Below are positions 29,201 to 40,130 of a stretch of DNA of 64,000 bases, one piece after another; positions within the stretch are counted from its first letter, which is position 1; the number at the start of each line of letters is the position of its first letter. Source of the stretch: Misgurnus anguillicaudatus (lineage: Eukaryota; Chordata; Actinopteri; Cypriniformes; Cobitidae); contig NC_073356.2 of the NCBI RefSeq assembly GCF_027580225.2, positions 15,033,501 to 15,097,500 of the forward strand, read 5' to 3'. Under the pieces are notes generated by a model, which was not told the DNA's origin, made no database searches, and saw only the letters and a program-made list of their open reading frames with translations. The translations under genes and the position numbers were made by a program.

Positions 29201-32116
29201 GTGTGGTATGTACCATGTAGTTTGCTGTCCTGTCGCAGGAGAGGCTGGCTCTGCGTCACCTTTCTTTATCATATCCTCCATGAAGGACTTGTACTGTTCT
29301 TTATACCGCTCGTTATTTTTCAATCTTTTCTTCAAGTGCTGCAGTCGAATTGTTGCCAGCTTCTTGTTGTCTGGTAGCAGAGGAGGCTCTGTGCTCTTGA
29401 AGGGAAGGGGCATTTCATAGTGTCCATCTTTCCTTTGAACTATGTTGTCACTCAGAAGCTGAATGAAGCGAACGTCGTCTTGAGACACATACTTGTCTTT
29501 GTCTGCATACTTCCTTTCATTGAAGTCTAATTCCAAGACCTTTAGCACGTCGTTGGTTGATGGTGCAGGTATTTCCTTCACTGTCACTCGATGGACGAAT
29601 CTCTGGTTTCCCTGGCGATCCAGATGTGGATTGGATGAGCCTACTATACTCCAGCCAAGTTCAGTTCTCTGGGCGAATGGATCATTTTCGCCTCCTGTGA
29701 TGACTTCCTGGGGGGCTAACGCCAACGGGCAATCACTTCCAATTAACAGTCCCACCTCACAGTCCTGCAGCAGCGGAAGTTTGTTTGCTAGATGCTTTAA
29801 GTGAGGCCAGAGCAGCGCTGTTTTGGAAGTTGGAATGTAGGACTTGTCAACCGGGATGAAGCCACGAGTGTAGGCTTGGCGTAGCTGAATCTGTTTTTCA
29901 GACTGTAGTCCTCGTACTCGTAGACCGTAGACACTTTTGCTGGCTATGGGTGTGTCAACAGATGTCATGGTGCTTAGTTTGAGCTGTACTGGTTTAGTCT
30001 CCACGTTCAGATTTTCGAGTAAGTCTTCCAAGACAAATGTCGAGTCACTCTGCGTGTCTAGAAGAGCATACGTTACAACTTCTTTCTCTGGTTCATTTGC
30101 CGATGACATGAAAACAGGGACGATGCTTGAGGTGGCGAAGACACGCTGCGTCACTGCATGGGATGTCACTTTGATCTCCTCCTGACTAGTGCCTTTGTCT
30201 GTGGAAGTGGACTGTCTCTCTTTTGATTCCACAGATCGGTTCTCTCTCTCTTCGTGTAGACAGGTGGGGTGACGTCTGCCGCAGGTGACACAAGTGTGTC
30301 GTGTTTTGCAATCCTTACTGCTATGTCCCTTTCTCAAACATCCGTAGCACAAATTGTTTTCCCGTATGCTGGCTTTCTTGTCTTCTAGAGACTTTGCTGC
30401 AAAGGTAGGGCACTTCACGACGCCGTGCATCTCATTTTGGCAGATAGGACAAGGTGGTCTTGACTTGGTATTGAACACTTTCTCAACCCTTTCCGTGGGA
30501 TTGTTTCTTTTAGTGCTTGTGTGAAGTGCTCTAGCTCTTTTGGACTGCCTGTCATCTGTGTTCTTGATCAGAAGAGGAGATGCGACAGGGTTACAGGCTA
30601 TCCGAGCCTCCTTCTGGATGAACCTTGTGAAACAGGAAAAGCTTGGGTAATCCCCGGATTCGTCCAACCTTTCCGTGACGACTCTGCTCCATCTGCGTGT
30701 GATCCAGTCAGGTAATTTCTTCAGCAACTTGTGGTTCTCTTCACAGTCGTCTAAGATGGCCAATCCCTTCACATGAGGCATCGCTTCAACGCATCCTTGC
30801 AGGAAGTCAGCACACTCTCGAAGTGCAGCGGGATCACTGGTACCAATCTTGGGCCATTTCATGAGCTTGTCTCTAAAAGCCCTTTGCACAATGAAGTGGT
30901 TTCCGTACCTTTCTTTTAGGACCTTTAAGGCTCCCTGATATGCTTCTTCAGTGTTTCTATAGAAGAATCCCTCTACAGCTTTACGTGCTTCTCCGCTCAG
31001 ATAGGTTTTTAAGTAGAACATTTTTTCATGAGCTGGGAGAGGCTGGTGGTCTATGAGGGCCATGAAGGACATCTTCCAGTCTACATACTTTAGGGCTTTG
31101 CCAGAGAACTTTGGTGGCTCAGGAGCAGGCAGGCGATTAATACTGAGTGAGTTAATGAGAGCTTGGGTAAGGCTGTCTTTCTCAGGAGATGCTAGCGCAT
31201 TGGCGCATGCTTGTGGAGGCTGGTATGCGTTGGCCCTGGGATTGAGTTGGCTTTTGAATTCAACTGTGAGATCAGTCTCTTTTAGCCAGTCTTTGGAGTC
31301 ATGTTCAAGGCTCTCGGATGCGTTTACTCTCGCCTCCGCTATTCTTACTTCTGACTCTGCTTGAATTTGCTGTAGTCTTTTCTTTTCCTGACGCATATTT
31401 GCCTCTATCCTTTTAAGAGCTACTTGCCTTTCTTCTTCTAACCTTTTAAGAACTAGCTGCTTCTCTTCTTCTAACTTGCTAAGAACTTCTTCTTGAGCTT
31501 GTATTTGATATACTGCTTTAATCCTTTCTTGTTGAGCTGCGAGTTCTGCTCCTGCATCTACATGTCTGCTTGAGCCCTGTGAGTGGAGGGATTTTTCTGA
31601 TAGAGAAAGTACAGTATCTGTCTTTGTGTGTCCGAAGATAGATCCATACTCATCCTTCTTAAGTGCCATCCTCACTCGTAGTTTCTCAAGTTCTGGATTG
31701 AAAGCCTCATCTACAGTTTCTAGCCGTTGTCTTATTATTTCGCTGATCTCTGCTGTGAGTGCTATACAAGCATCCATTTTTGGGACAATGTCTGGGGTAG
31801 CATTGTGGTTGCGTTGAATGGGCTCATAACATTCACTTACTGCACTGTGTCGACTTTGGATTTCTTCTCTGAATTTATTTAGTTCATCTTGAGAACAGAA
31901 TGATTTTAGTGCGGTCCTAACCTTTCCTGCCACCTCTTTCCAGTAGCCATAAGCTCTCATGAATTCTTTCTTGTGTTTAATTGCTTCCTGTTTGTGCATC
32001 TCGTATCCCTTTTCTGTAAATGTTCTTTCACGGGAACTAGACCTGACTGGCTGTGGGTTATCTGTTTTTGTGAGTGGGTTATGTGTGCCAGCTACTTCTT
32101 CTCCATTAAGTGACAT
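26204..32116 (-). CDS. gag-pol: Pao/BEL gag-pol polyprotein, intact, 1970 residues
   Basis: Domains in order: charged coiled-coil gag N-terminus (about 1-300); a gag capsid-like region with PPKFSGKALKYVDWKMSF (about 335-500, DUF1759 type); zinc knuckles with CYGCLRKGHSSKDC and CVTCGRRHPTC (about 590-625); aspartic protease with YALLDTQSDSTFV (about 685); reverse transcriptase with RVVFDCSAKF, CDIEKMFHQF and the catalytic YVDD (about 1000-1150); Pao-type RNase H region; integrase with an HHCC-type zinc finger (HCHERICHQGQ...CVKCRRL) and a D-D-E core (GIDCFGPF, HCDQGTNFVGA, GGVWERQIRTV); and a C-terminal DUF5641-like segment. The absence of any stop over 5.9 kb, with catalytic residues in place, suggests recent activity. 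ATG 32116 is about 0.53 kb inside the 5' LTR. Confidence 0.97.
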   Translation of the reverse strand: MSLNGEEVAGTHNPLTKTDNPQPVRSSSRERTFTEKGYEMHKQEAIKHKKEFMRAYGYWKEVAGKVRTALKSFCSQDELNKFREEIQSRHSAVSECYEPIQRNHNATPDIVPKMDACIALTAEISEIIRQRLETVDEAFNPELEKLRVRMALKKDEYGSIFGHTKTDTVLSLSEKSLHSQGSSRHVDAGAELAAQQERIKAVYQIQAQEEVLSKLEEEKQLVLKRLEEERQVALKRIEANMRQEKKRLQQIQAESEVRIAEARVNASESLEHDSKDWLKETDLTVEFKSQLNPRANAYQPPQACANALASPEKDSLTQALINSLSINRLPAPEPPKFSGKALKYVDWKMSFMALIDHQPLPAHEKMFYLKTYLSGEARKAVEGFFYRNTEEAYQGALKVLKERYGNHFIVQRAFRDKLMKWPKIGTSDPAALRECADFLQGCVEAMPHVKGLAILDDCEENHKLLKKLPDWITRRWSRVVTERLDESGDYPSFSCFTRFIQKEARIACNPVASPLLIKNTDDRQSKRARALHTSTKRNNPTERVEKVFNTKSRPPCPICQNEMHGVVKCPTFAAKSLEDKKASIRENNLCYGCLRKGHSSKDCKTRHTCVTCGRRHPTCLHEERENRSVESKERQSTSTDKGTSQEEIKVTSHAVTQRVFATSSIVPVFMSSANEPEKEVVTYALLDTQSDSTFVLEDLLENLNVETKPVQLKLSTMTSVDTPIASKSVYGLRVRGLQSEKQIQLRQAYTRGFIPVDKSYIPTSKTALLWPHLKHLANKLPLLQDCEVGLLIGSDCPLALAPQEVITGGENDPFAQRTELGWSIVGSSNPHLDRQGNQRFVHRVTVKEIPAPSTNDVLKVLELDFNERKYADKDKYVSQDDVRFIQLLSDNIVQRKDGHYEMPLPFKSTEPPLLPDNKKLATIRLQHLKKRLKNNERYKEQYKSFMEDMIKKGDAEPASPATGQQTTWYIPHHGVFHPKKPEKLRVVFDCSAKFRGVSLNDTFLTGPDLINSLLGVLCRFRKEAVAIICDIEKMFHQFYVSPELRNYLRFLWWEDGDLEAEPQEYQMAVHLFGATSSPGCANFGLKYLARQHKEEYPLASAFVERNFYVDDGLISVPSVEEAKELIAEARELCKRGGLHLHKFNSNERAVLDSVDPTERAVTSEPLNLDLNAAPTERALGIQWSLEQDTFSFNVNPQTRPSTRRGILSIIASLYDPVGFVAPFILTGKCILQELCRRGIGWDDPLPEDLSPRWERWKSDLQLLKEVSIPRCYQPQGFCKIVTRELHHFSDASNIGYGSCSYLRSKNEDGEVYCSLVMAKARVAPTKLTSIPRLELSAAVVAARSSVMLRNKLEMPIQAEFFWTDSQVVLAYINNEARRFHVFVANRVQMIREHTSPSQWHYIDTTENPADHASRGLNAADISSSNWLSGPKFLWEQEIHTESYLTPELLLGDPEVRSMQVFTTKVEPSKSDLLTRLDRFSSWSKLLKVIARIKRLNSKQTHLGKLVSVEERERAAESIVKLAQEEAFSQEMKILQRGKGLQNSSPLFRLDPILERGALRVGGRLDQSSLSPEVRHPLILPKEGHITKLILTHCHERICHQGQNQTLTELRANGFWVIGGSKSVAKLIHRCVKCRRLRRPAEEQRMAELPKERVEVSAPFTYCGIDCFGPFITKKARKEQKRYGLIFTCLASRSVHIEMLEDLSTDAFINALRCFISLRGAVRQLHCDQGTNFVGAKNEFKEALKQCDTRTIESFLAERQCEFIFNAPSASHAGGVWERQIRTVRNVLNATLCQYLGRLDDSSLRTLFYEAMAIVNSRPLTVNGVNDPTSLEPLTPNHLLLMKSKTALPPPGKFEKEDVYATKRWRRVQYFVEQFWCRWKREYLMNISTRQKWHTTRRNLKVDDLVIIKEDTPRNQWRLGRVVETTKESDGLVRRVKVLVGERSSAKQDRPTKPLIIERPIQKLVLLLESE

Positions 32117-32647
32117 TTTTGAAGTTGTGTTGCTGTTTGGTTATATTGAACTACTAAACTATAGTTTAATTACTGAAATATAGCTAAATAACTCAACATA
32201 CACTTAATACCAAACATGCACTGAGGGTAATTATCATCAATAAAATGTAGGCTAACACACAAACAGCTTAGCAATGAATGCTATAATACAGATTTACCCG
32301 CAAATGAATTTACATTAACAGGTTCAATTTGTTCAATATATATATATCACCCTTCTGTATCTTTAAATTCACCTTTCAGATGTATGATTAATTTAGAGCA
32401 TCAAACATGTACAGTATATTGTTTATAAAGGTGACTTAAGTTCAGTGTTTGCAATCAAAGAGTCCCGTGACTTTATGCAACAATCAGCATAACCGCAATA
32501 GACTGATCTTGCCTGAGTGCCGGTTGAAATGAGGGTGTTTGAACAGCAGGTGGCAGTCTTGTACACAGAATAGCAGATGGCAGTCCTTCTAACGTCGAGT
32601 TGAGTTGAGTTTCGTTTCACTCCACATCGAGCGACGAGTTTTCACTG
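32117..32647 (-). other. Pao/BEL 5' leader
   Basis: Untranslated stretch between the 5' LTR and gag-pol. The primer-binding site should start directly next to the LTR at 32647 (sense gtgaaaactcgtcgctcg), but I could not match it to a particular tRNA. Includes a short (ta) run near 32337-32348. Confidence 0.6.
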
Positions 32648-33358
32648 TAGCAGCCCTTCAACTTGGAATAAACAGACTTGGGAGTGTTTCCAGACGGGTG
32701 TACTTTAATTGAGACGAGTGTGCATAGCACCAACACCGTGAAAACTTAAAAAAGGGAAATAACAAAGGCAATTTAGCCAGATATAAAATAATCCCTTTAC
32801 AAATGCACTTTAGCATCACATTAATTACAGCATAGCAGGTAACAGCCATTATATGAAATGGGTACCGTTATCATCACATGAACATAACAACAACATGAAA
32901 TTAATTAACATAAAAATAACACATGAACCACATACCTCGCTCCGCATATCAAAGGGTGCTAAAAGTGGTAATCCAGGGAAAGTTGCCGCCATTAACTTAA
33001 ATTAGACATTGGAGAGCTAGCCATTAAATTAACTTAGACATAGGAGAGCTAGCTAGAAACTTCAAATTATTCTTAAATTACTTCTGCCAAACGAATCAAG
33101 CTCTGAGATATAACACTTCAAAAAACATCTTTAGTTGAAAGTTACAGCAATATTTTTACGAGCTCTGGCTCTAAACATGCATCGTCTTGTAACATGACTT
33201 CACGTGCTCTCTATTGAACAAGGTAGAGCGCGAGCGTAAGAGTGTGAGTGAAGATACTAACCTCTCCTACCGATAGCATGATGTCAAAATAAAAGTCACA
33301 TGAAATAAAAGTATGAAACAGAATAATCATAATAAAACACTGCTAGTGGTCATTTACA
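32648..33358 (-). repeat. Pao/BEL 5' LTR
   Basis: About 711 bp, near-identical to the 3' LTR. Start may be off by a base or two. Confidence 0.92.
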
Positions 33359-33417
33359 ACTAAGGTGGCATTTATATACACAATAGCATATCTGAGCGGG
33401 GTTTTATATGTCTATAT

Positions 33418-34665
33418 CAGTGGGGAACCTTCAGGGCCTTCTACGCCTTCAGAGAAGGCCTAAAAAATTTATAAAAATATTTTTTATTATAATAATACAA
33501 ATAAATAATATTCAATAAAAATATGTTTTTACATTTTTTTATTTCTATTTAATTCAATTTAATACAATACATGTAATATATTTTCTCTCATCTATGTTCT
33601 AACGTTAAGCTTACTGTCAGGTTCATGTCATGAAAACATCTAATCCAATCAGAATCGTCTGTCTCTATTAAGGCCCGGTTATCTGGCTCATCCATTGGTT
33701 AGGACTTCATGAATCCCAGGGAAGGCCAAGCTATGTGTTTTGGTGTGGAGAGTGACGGGCAAATCGACCAATCACGTTTTGATTTCAAGTGGGCGGGCAA
33801 AAAACAAAACATTGTAAGCCTTCATGAAGTCCTAATCATGCAACAAACTGGATGCGAGCTGCCATAAAACACGAAAAGACGAAGATCATAGACCGTTAAT
33901 ATTAATACAGTCTAATGGCCCGAATTTCTGCGGTGAGAGTGGTTGAGGTAAATGGCGGAAAACGTGATTGACGTTGTGGCTAGCTTGATAGGGCTGAGGT
34001 AAAAACGAAATAACTTAAGCGCGTACTCGTGAAGAGCACAGCTGGGAGAAGCGCGTGCAGAGGAGCCTGCATATGACGCGAACACGAGAAAAATAATGGT
34101 TTCAATTATACTTTTACTTCCTGACAGTTTCACTTGTTACGCGAGGATAGTAATGACTGACAGACGACGCCGAATTACATACACTATCATTTCCTAACTA
34201 CATCTGAGAGAATGCGAAAACATTCAAATATTTTTTACCTCGCTATACCCGACAACAGTTATAAGCCACAAGGAGGTGCACTGAGAACGCAGGGTGCTAT
34301 ATTTCCCCTTATGAAAAAGATTAACAAGGTATCCTACAGCTAAATATATATTTCCAAAAAATAAAAAACAAATTAAAGAACTTAATTTAAGCTTGTTAAA
34401 TGCAAATTTACAGAGCCCCTGTCATTACAGAGCAGCAGAATCTGTATTTGTGTTTATCAGTTAGATTAAAGTAATTTTAAACTTTAAAACTGCATTTAAA
34501 GGCAGACATGCCCATTCTGTAATATAACTTTGTGTGCTCAGATATTTTACACGTTCACTGTATGATTTAACGAAATACGAATAGCCTAGTATTATGGATG
34601 GAGAGGCATTTGCACTTCATTGCATATTTTGAAGGCCCAGCTGAAGTACCCACGGTTCGCCACTG
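33418..34665. mobile_element. Non-autonomous hAT element, 1.25 kb
   Basis: Ends CAGTGGGGAACC (33418) and GGTTCGCCACTG (to 34665) are short inverted repeats; the 8-bp sequence GTCTATAT is repeated exactly at 33410-33417 and 34666-34673. Both points are diagnostic of hAT. The inside is non-coding and AT-rich. Confidence 0.85.
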
Positions 34666-34673
34666 GTCTATAT

Positions 34674-35405
34674 TGTGAGAGCAGTGAAGCCAATATAACA
34701 CAGATGTAATTACAGTAAACACGAGACAAAAAGAAAATTGGTAAAACTAAATAAACATTTAAAATGCATACCCTTTTTAACTACTTGAAAAGACATTTGT
34801 ACTGCGGATCTGAAACCGCACGTTACTGTTTGAATAAGACTTTGCTACACACCAGGCCAGACTGTTATTGTGTGTAACACAATGTAACATCACGTTTAAA
34901 ATTAAGTCATGATTGGTGTCTGTCAGACACAGTGGTGATGGCTATTTTCTTTGTTTTACTAACGTGGCATTTATGTACACAATATCATATCTGAGCCTTG
35001 TTCCGATTAATGGGAGTGGCTTGCAGAGCTGTGCATTGTGGTGCATAGTGGGAGTTGTAGTTTTTCATACAAATGTGCTCTAAAGTCACTGTAGCTGCCA
35101 GTAGAGACAGTTTCATCATTTAAGTTTCATCATTTAAGTTTCATCATTTAAGTTTTATAAGTTCCATAAATAAGTTTAACTTAAGTAACCACTTTTGAAT
35201 ATATCATCTTATATTTGTTTATTTGCATTTCTTTTCCTTTGAAATATGTGTATAAGGTGACTTATTTATGTAGGCTTATGTAACGGGAACAATTATTCTC
35301 GTCTAGTAAGGGATTAAATTAGTGCTGCCCTGGAAGACTGAGTAACGAAAGGATCTTTGTCCCCGCACCCAGTGCTTTTAGTCTCTGTACACACTAGAGT
35401 ATGTA
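34674..35405. other. Non-coding; paralogue of the Pao/BEL target site
   Basis: Around 34947-35000 the sequence ttttctttgt-x-ttactaacgtggcatttatgtacacaat matches the two flanks of the Pao/BEL element put side by side, without the element. A 17-bp unit (tttcatcatttaag) is repeated three times at about 35110-35152. No gene seen. Confidence 0.6.
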
Positions 35406-36493
35406 TATCAGGAATCAGGACGAAAGGCGAGGGACACGAAGCAGGATGCAGATGCAGGTTACGAACAGAAATGACATTTATTCAAATAAATAACATCAAA
35501 CAATACACAAGCAAACCAACAGGCAGGAACTGGAACAAAACAGAACACGGAGCACAACTGACAGGTAACAGGCGACGATGAACCGGTGAGTGAATGACAG
35601 AAAACAAGGGTATAAATACACAGACAATCAAAAAAGGAACAGGTGTAAAGAGTTAATGTAATCAGTCAATGAAAGTCCAGGTGACAAGGATCAGAGACAA
35701 ACACAAAACATGACACGGATCGAACCGTGACATAAGCCCCCCCATAAGGAGTGGCTCCCAGACACTCCACCATGACACAAAAACACAAGTCCAGGTGAGC
35801 GGATCTGGGGGAGGGACGGAGGGCTCAGAAGCCCAGGCGGAACCGGCAGAGCGGAAGTCCAGGGCGGGTCCATCCACAACGGACCACCATCGCTGGAATA
35901 AACAGCGCTCTTCTTCGGCCATCTTGGGCCAGGCAGAGAGTTCAACCACAGAGGAACTGACTTGGAAGGTTCGACCATCACAGGAACCAACGTAGAAGAT
36001 TCGACCATCACAGGAGCCGACTCGGAAGACTCAACACACACAGGAATCAACCCAGAAGGCTCGACCGCTACAGGAACCGACGTAGAAGGTTCAACCATCA
36101 CGGGAACTGACCTTGTCCCCACCGTTGCGTAACCCGCTGCATCCATATATGACCGGTTCATCTATCAGGAATCAGGACGAAAGGCGAGGGACACGAAGCA
36201 GGATGCAGATGCAGGTTACGAACAGAAATGACATTTATTCAAATAAATAACATCAAACAAAACACGAGCAAACCAACAGGCAGGTAAAAACTGGAACAAA
36301 ACAGAACACGGCGCACAACTGACAGATAACAGGCGACGATGAACCGGTGAGTGAATGACAGAAAACAAGGGTATAAATACACAGACAATCAAAAAAGGAA
36401 CAGGTGTAATGAGTTAATATAATCAGTCAATGAAAGTCCAGGTGACAAGAATCAGAGACAAACACAAAACATGACACGGATCGAACCGTGATA
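35406..36493 (-). mobile_element. Small TRIM-like LTR element, 1.09 kb
   Basis: Direct repeats of about 330 bp (35406-35734 and 36163-36493) with ends TATCA...TGATA enclose only 428 bp. ATGTA is duplicated at 35401-35405 and 36494-36498. On the minus strand a G-rich tract (atgggggggctta) abuts the left repeat, as a polypurine tract would. The interior encodes no pol genes, so the element must be mobilised by others. Class inferred from structure; no family name assigned. Confidence 0.7.
35955..36115 (-). repeat. 30-bp minisatellite inside the TRIM-like element
   Basis: About five units of gttcgaccatcacaggaacc plus ten variable bases in tandem. In the minus frame each unit encodes a ten-residue VMVEPSxSVP-type repeat, giving an open 156-codon frame (35691-36161) that I do not take as a gene without other support. 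Confidence 0.7.
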
Positions 36494-36498
36494 ATGTA

Positions 36499-37112
36499 TG
36501 CTGTTTCCTACCTTATGGGTGAATGCCCCTACAGACCGACAAGGGTAGGCTTCAGTTAGTTTAACGTCACGAGAAAGCCTTCTGAAGTAAAAGTGTATGT
36601 GATACAGAATGACATATATAAAATTCACATAATCCTCCCTCCCCCGGTCTATTAAGGTAAGTGAGACGCCCTTACTCCCTGACAGACTTCACTTAAAGAT
36701 TACGATTACACTTCAGGTAAGTATAAAGAAATATAAATTTTGTTTATTTCCTGTATAATTTCTCAAATAAGAAATTATTTGTAATGACTCAATATGAATG
36801 AAAACAAAAAGAAAAATAAATAAAAATAAACAAGTGTATTGCGTGAATTTCTTTGTACTGTCACCCAATCACTTTCAATGTATTCACTATAGAGTCAATC
36901 ACTTTAAAGTGACAACCAACAACACTTACAATCTCCCTTTTAGCTCTAACTTTACTTATAACTTTATGTCACCAAGTGACGATCTGTGAGGGCGGAACCA
37001 AAAGTGTGTAAGATCGGTTCCGCCCGGTGATGGTTCCGTCAGGACGACTGAGGCAAAACACCGGAATTCCCGGGGTTTCCCCAAAACTCTAAATCAAGCC
37101 TGATATCGTTCA
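36499..37112. other. Non-coding spacer, nothing recognised
   Basis: AT-rich with short purine runs. No element ends or genes recognised. Confidence 0.35.
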
Positions 37113-37970
37113 GGTGAGAGCAGGGGCGGACTGGCCATCTGGCACACCGGGCAGTTTCCCGGTGGGCCGACGTACATTTTGGGCCGATCCATCTCATACT
37201 ATCTTTAGTCTGAGCAGCCCAGTTAGCGTCTTTTTTTCTAAACAGACCGGCCCACTGACATTTAAGCAGCAGCCCATTGGTTATTTTCTTTTAAACGACA
37301 TTACGCTGGCCCAATGACTGACCAGCCCAGTCATCGTCCTTTTTTCCCAGCTAGACCGGCCCACTCAGCAGCAGCCCATTGGTTATTTTTTTTGAATGAC
37401 ATTAAGCTGGCCTAATCACCGCTTTGGTCTCTGTGCAAGCGAGCGTGCATCGTCGGTCAGTTCACGTGTCAAAACAGAGAGAGAGAGAGATGGAAAAAAT
37501 GCAAGGGAGGTGCAGAAAAACTGCGCCACAAAAAGAAACAGGCTCTTCAGGCAGACGCCGAAAAACGTGTTAAAATAACACAAATGTCGATCTTCAACTC
37601 GCGTCGCTGGTGATGATGATGATGATGATGATGATGGCGGTGGTGGTGGCACTGGCAGAACCAGCACGCAAAGTGTCAGAGAGACGAGGGAGAAGTGAGT
37701 GTAGTCCCTGCGGTAAGCAGAACTGCTTTCAAAACACAAGTTTAGATTGATACCCCTTGATAAACACAAAATTATCACAAAAACACAAAATTATGGTGAC
37801 AAAGCTGCAATAAAATAGTTTCAAAACGTATCATTTCTCTTCAAGCAAAATCAAACAATCCAGGAGATCTGCTTACAGACAAAATATATGTTTATTGTAT
37901 ATAACAACACACTTGACAGATAATGTAAAAAATATCTTACTGTAATCACACTAGTTTAGTTCAGTGAATG

Positions 37971-39266
37971 CATACCTGTCAAGTATCCCGTTTTGGCCGG
38001 GAAAGTCCCGTATTTTACCCTCCTTTCCCGCCGTCCTCCCGTATTAGTATTTTCCCGTAAATCTCCCGTATTTTAACCTCCGTTATTACAAAATAATTAA
38101 GCCCGGGCGGAGTAACAAAAACATTCACAATCTATCTGAGCTCTGTCACTAGCCTCACGCAAAAGATCCACTGATTCCGCTAATCCACTTCGTGTTTTTC
38201 CGCCCGCTCCGCAGCATCTCTGTGTCCACTCTCTCCCTGGAGAGCGAAGATGACAGTTTCTGAAGTTCATTGCATTAACAGGTAGATTTATTACATTATA
38301 TCAGTTGTTAAACCGGAGAATTACTCATTTGGAAGTTTGTTTATGTATTTCTTCCGGTAATGATTTGCTGTCGGTGTTCTAAAAGTGCTAACAACTTAGC
38401 AAGCAAACAACAACAAAATAACCACATTCTTAGTATTATCGCTTGTCTAATGGATTTAATGTTCCCGATCAGATCTAAGTTAATATAAACACTAAATTTG
38501 CTGTTGTTGGCACACTTTGTAGACAAAAAAAAAACCACCAATGCAATGCCTTCACAAAATAAAGACAGAGAACGGAAAGGGAGGCTGCTAAAGGCAGTTC
38601 AACATTGCAAACGTGGACTCAAAGCTTTATCAAGCCAGCAGGTAAATCATATAGCATATTTATTGTCACACTTTAATTCTTGTTATTTATTATATTTCCC
38701 ATTATAATCACTTGTAATCACTTCTAAGTTAATGCTAGTAATATAGTAACACATCATATATTTATATGCATATTCATTTTCTAAATGACTGTTCTCATTA
38801 CAAAGAAAAGTGAATGGTTTATAAATAATTTTGCCATTAAGGTATAACGCAAAATAAGTTAAATTAAGGCTTTTCAACCTAATGCCAGTGGGTTTTGTAC
38901 AGATGCAAATTTGTGTGTATAGTATGTACAGTATGAGTGTAACTTATGAAATGTAGTTTTCACAGAGCTGTGTGTTTCACTAGTTTTCTTGCTAATAAAT
39001 TAGTTTGTTTAGTTAATTTTAACACAATTATCAGCACACTAAGGTTTAAAAAAATTATCCGGCCCTCACATCGTAACGTTATTTACCATCCGGCCCTCAG
39101 CGTAAAATGAGTTTGACACCCCTTATACCATTTTGTGTTGTCATTTAGGCTATAGCACCAGTCTTAAAATGTAAGGGATACTGAAGCTTGTTTGGGTTGG
39201 TAGGACTGCTCGCGGTGGGCGCCAGAAAATTTCCCTTATTTTCAAATCCAAAACTTGACAGGTATG
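37971..39266. mobile_element. Nested hAT element, 1.3 kb
   Basis: Ends CATACCTGTCAAGT (37971) and acttgacaggtatg (to 39266) are inverted; 8-bp AGTGAATG is repeated at 37963-37970 and 39267-39274. A short frame at 38540-38640 (MPSQNKDRERKG...) ends at a donor-like gtaaatc and could be a relic of a transposase exon. Younger than the hAT it sits in. Confidence 0.85.
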
Positions 39267-39423
39267 AGTGAATGTAGTGAATACTTTCCTGTACGTACTG
39301 CAAGTAATAATCAGTTTTCAATATTACTGTAAGCAGCACTTTCATTCTGTAAAAAGTCGCCAATTCAATGGCAAATTTTGCCAATTGCATGAAGCTTGTT
39401 TTAGGATTCATAAGTGTGGATTA

Positions 39424-39505
39424 CTAAACTAAACTAAACTAAACTAAACTAAACTAAACTAAACTAAACTAAACTAAACTAAACTAAACTAAACTAAACT
39501 AAACT
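39424..39505. repeat. (aaact)n pentanucleotide microsatellite
   Basis: About sixteen perfect or near-perfect aaact units. Confidence 0.95.
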
Positions 39506-39667
39506 TAACTAAACTAACAAATAACACGTTCTAGAAGTGTTTGTTGTGTCAACTCTCGCTCTTTTCTACCTGCTATTAATTGGGTTTAGTGCTTTTATGG
39601 AATTGGAGTTGCTATTGCTGTATACATATTTAAAGGCATGCAAATATGGGTGGTATTTGTAATTATA

Positions 39668-40130
39668 CACTGCAAAAAAATTATTTTCAAGAAAAAAATT
39701 CTTAGTATTTTTGTCTTGTTTTCAGTAAAATATCTAAAAATTCTTAAAATAAGATGCTTTTTCTTGATTAGCAAAATGACCCAAGAAAATAAGTCTAGTT
39801 TTTTAGACCAAAAATATTAAATTTAAGTGATTTTGTGCATAAAACAAGCAAAAAAATCTGCCAATGGGGTAAGCAAATTTTTCTTGAATTTTTCTTGCAT
39901 TTAGTGTTTTTAGATTTTTTGCTTACCCCATTGGCAGATTCCTTTAGCTTGCTTTATGCGCAAAACCACCCAAATTCAACATTTCTGGTCCAAAAAGCTA
40001 GACTCACTTTCTTGGGTCATTTTGACCATCAAGAAAAAGCATCTTAATTTAAGAATTTTTTGATATTTTTACCGAAAACAAGCCAAAAAAAATTAAGAAA
40101 TTTTTTTCTTAAAAATAATTTTTTGCCGGG
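39668..40130. mobile_element. Foldback MITE with near-full-length inverted repeats
   Basis: The left half (caagaaaaaaattcttag...tgccaatggggtaagc) is repeated as its complement in the right half, centred near 39900, so the whole 463 bp could form one hairpin. TA lies on both sides (39666-39667, 40131-40132), which fits a Tc1/mariner-type MITE. Confidence 0.75.

Larger units (their letters stand above)
25309..33358 (-). mobile_element. Full-length Pao/BEL LTR retrotransposon, ~8.05 kb
   Basis: Minus-strand element. LTRs at 25309-26027 and 32648-33358 are almost identical, run TG...CA in sense orientation, and are flanked by a perfect 5-bp duplication ACTAA (25304-25308 and 33359-33363). A purine-rich tract (sense agtggtgggag) abuts the 3' LTR at 26028-26038. 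One uninterrupted gag-pol frame fills the interior. A related copy of the empty target lies near 34950-35000. All this indicates a young and potentially competent insertion. Confidence 0.97.

Noticed and set aside
35691..36161. 156-codon minus-strand frame
   Set aside because: Openness is explained by the 30-bp minisatellite (multiple of three) inside the TRIM-like element.
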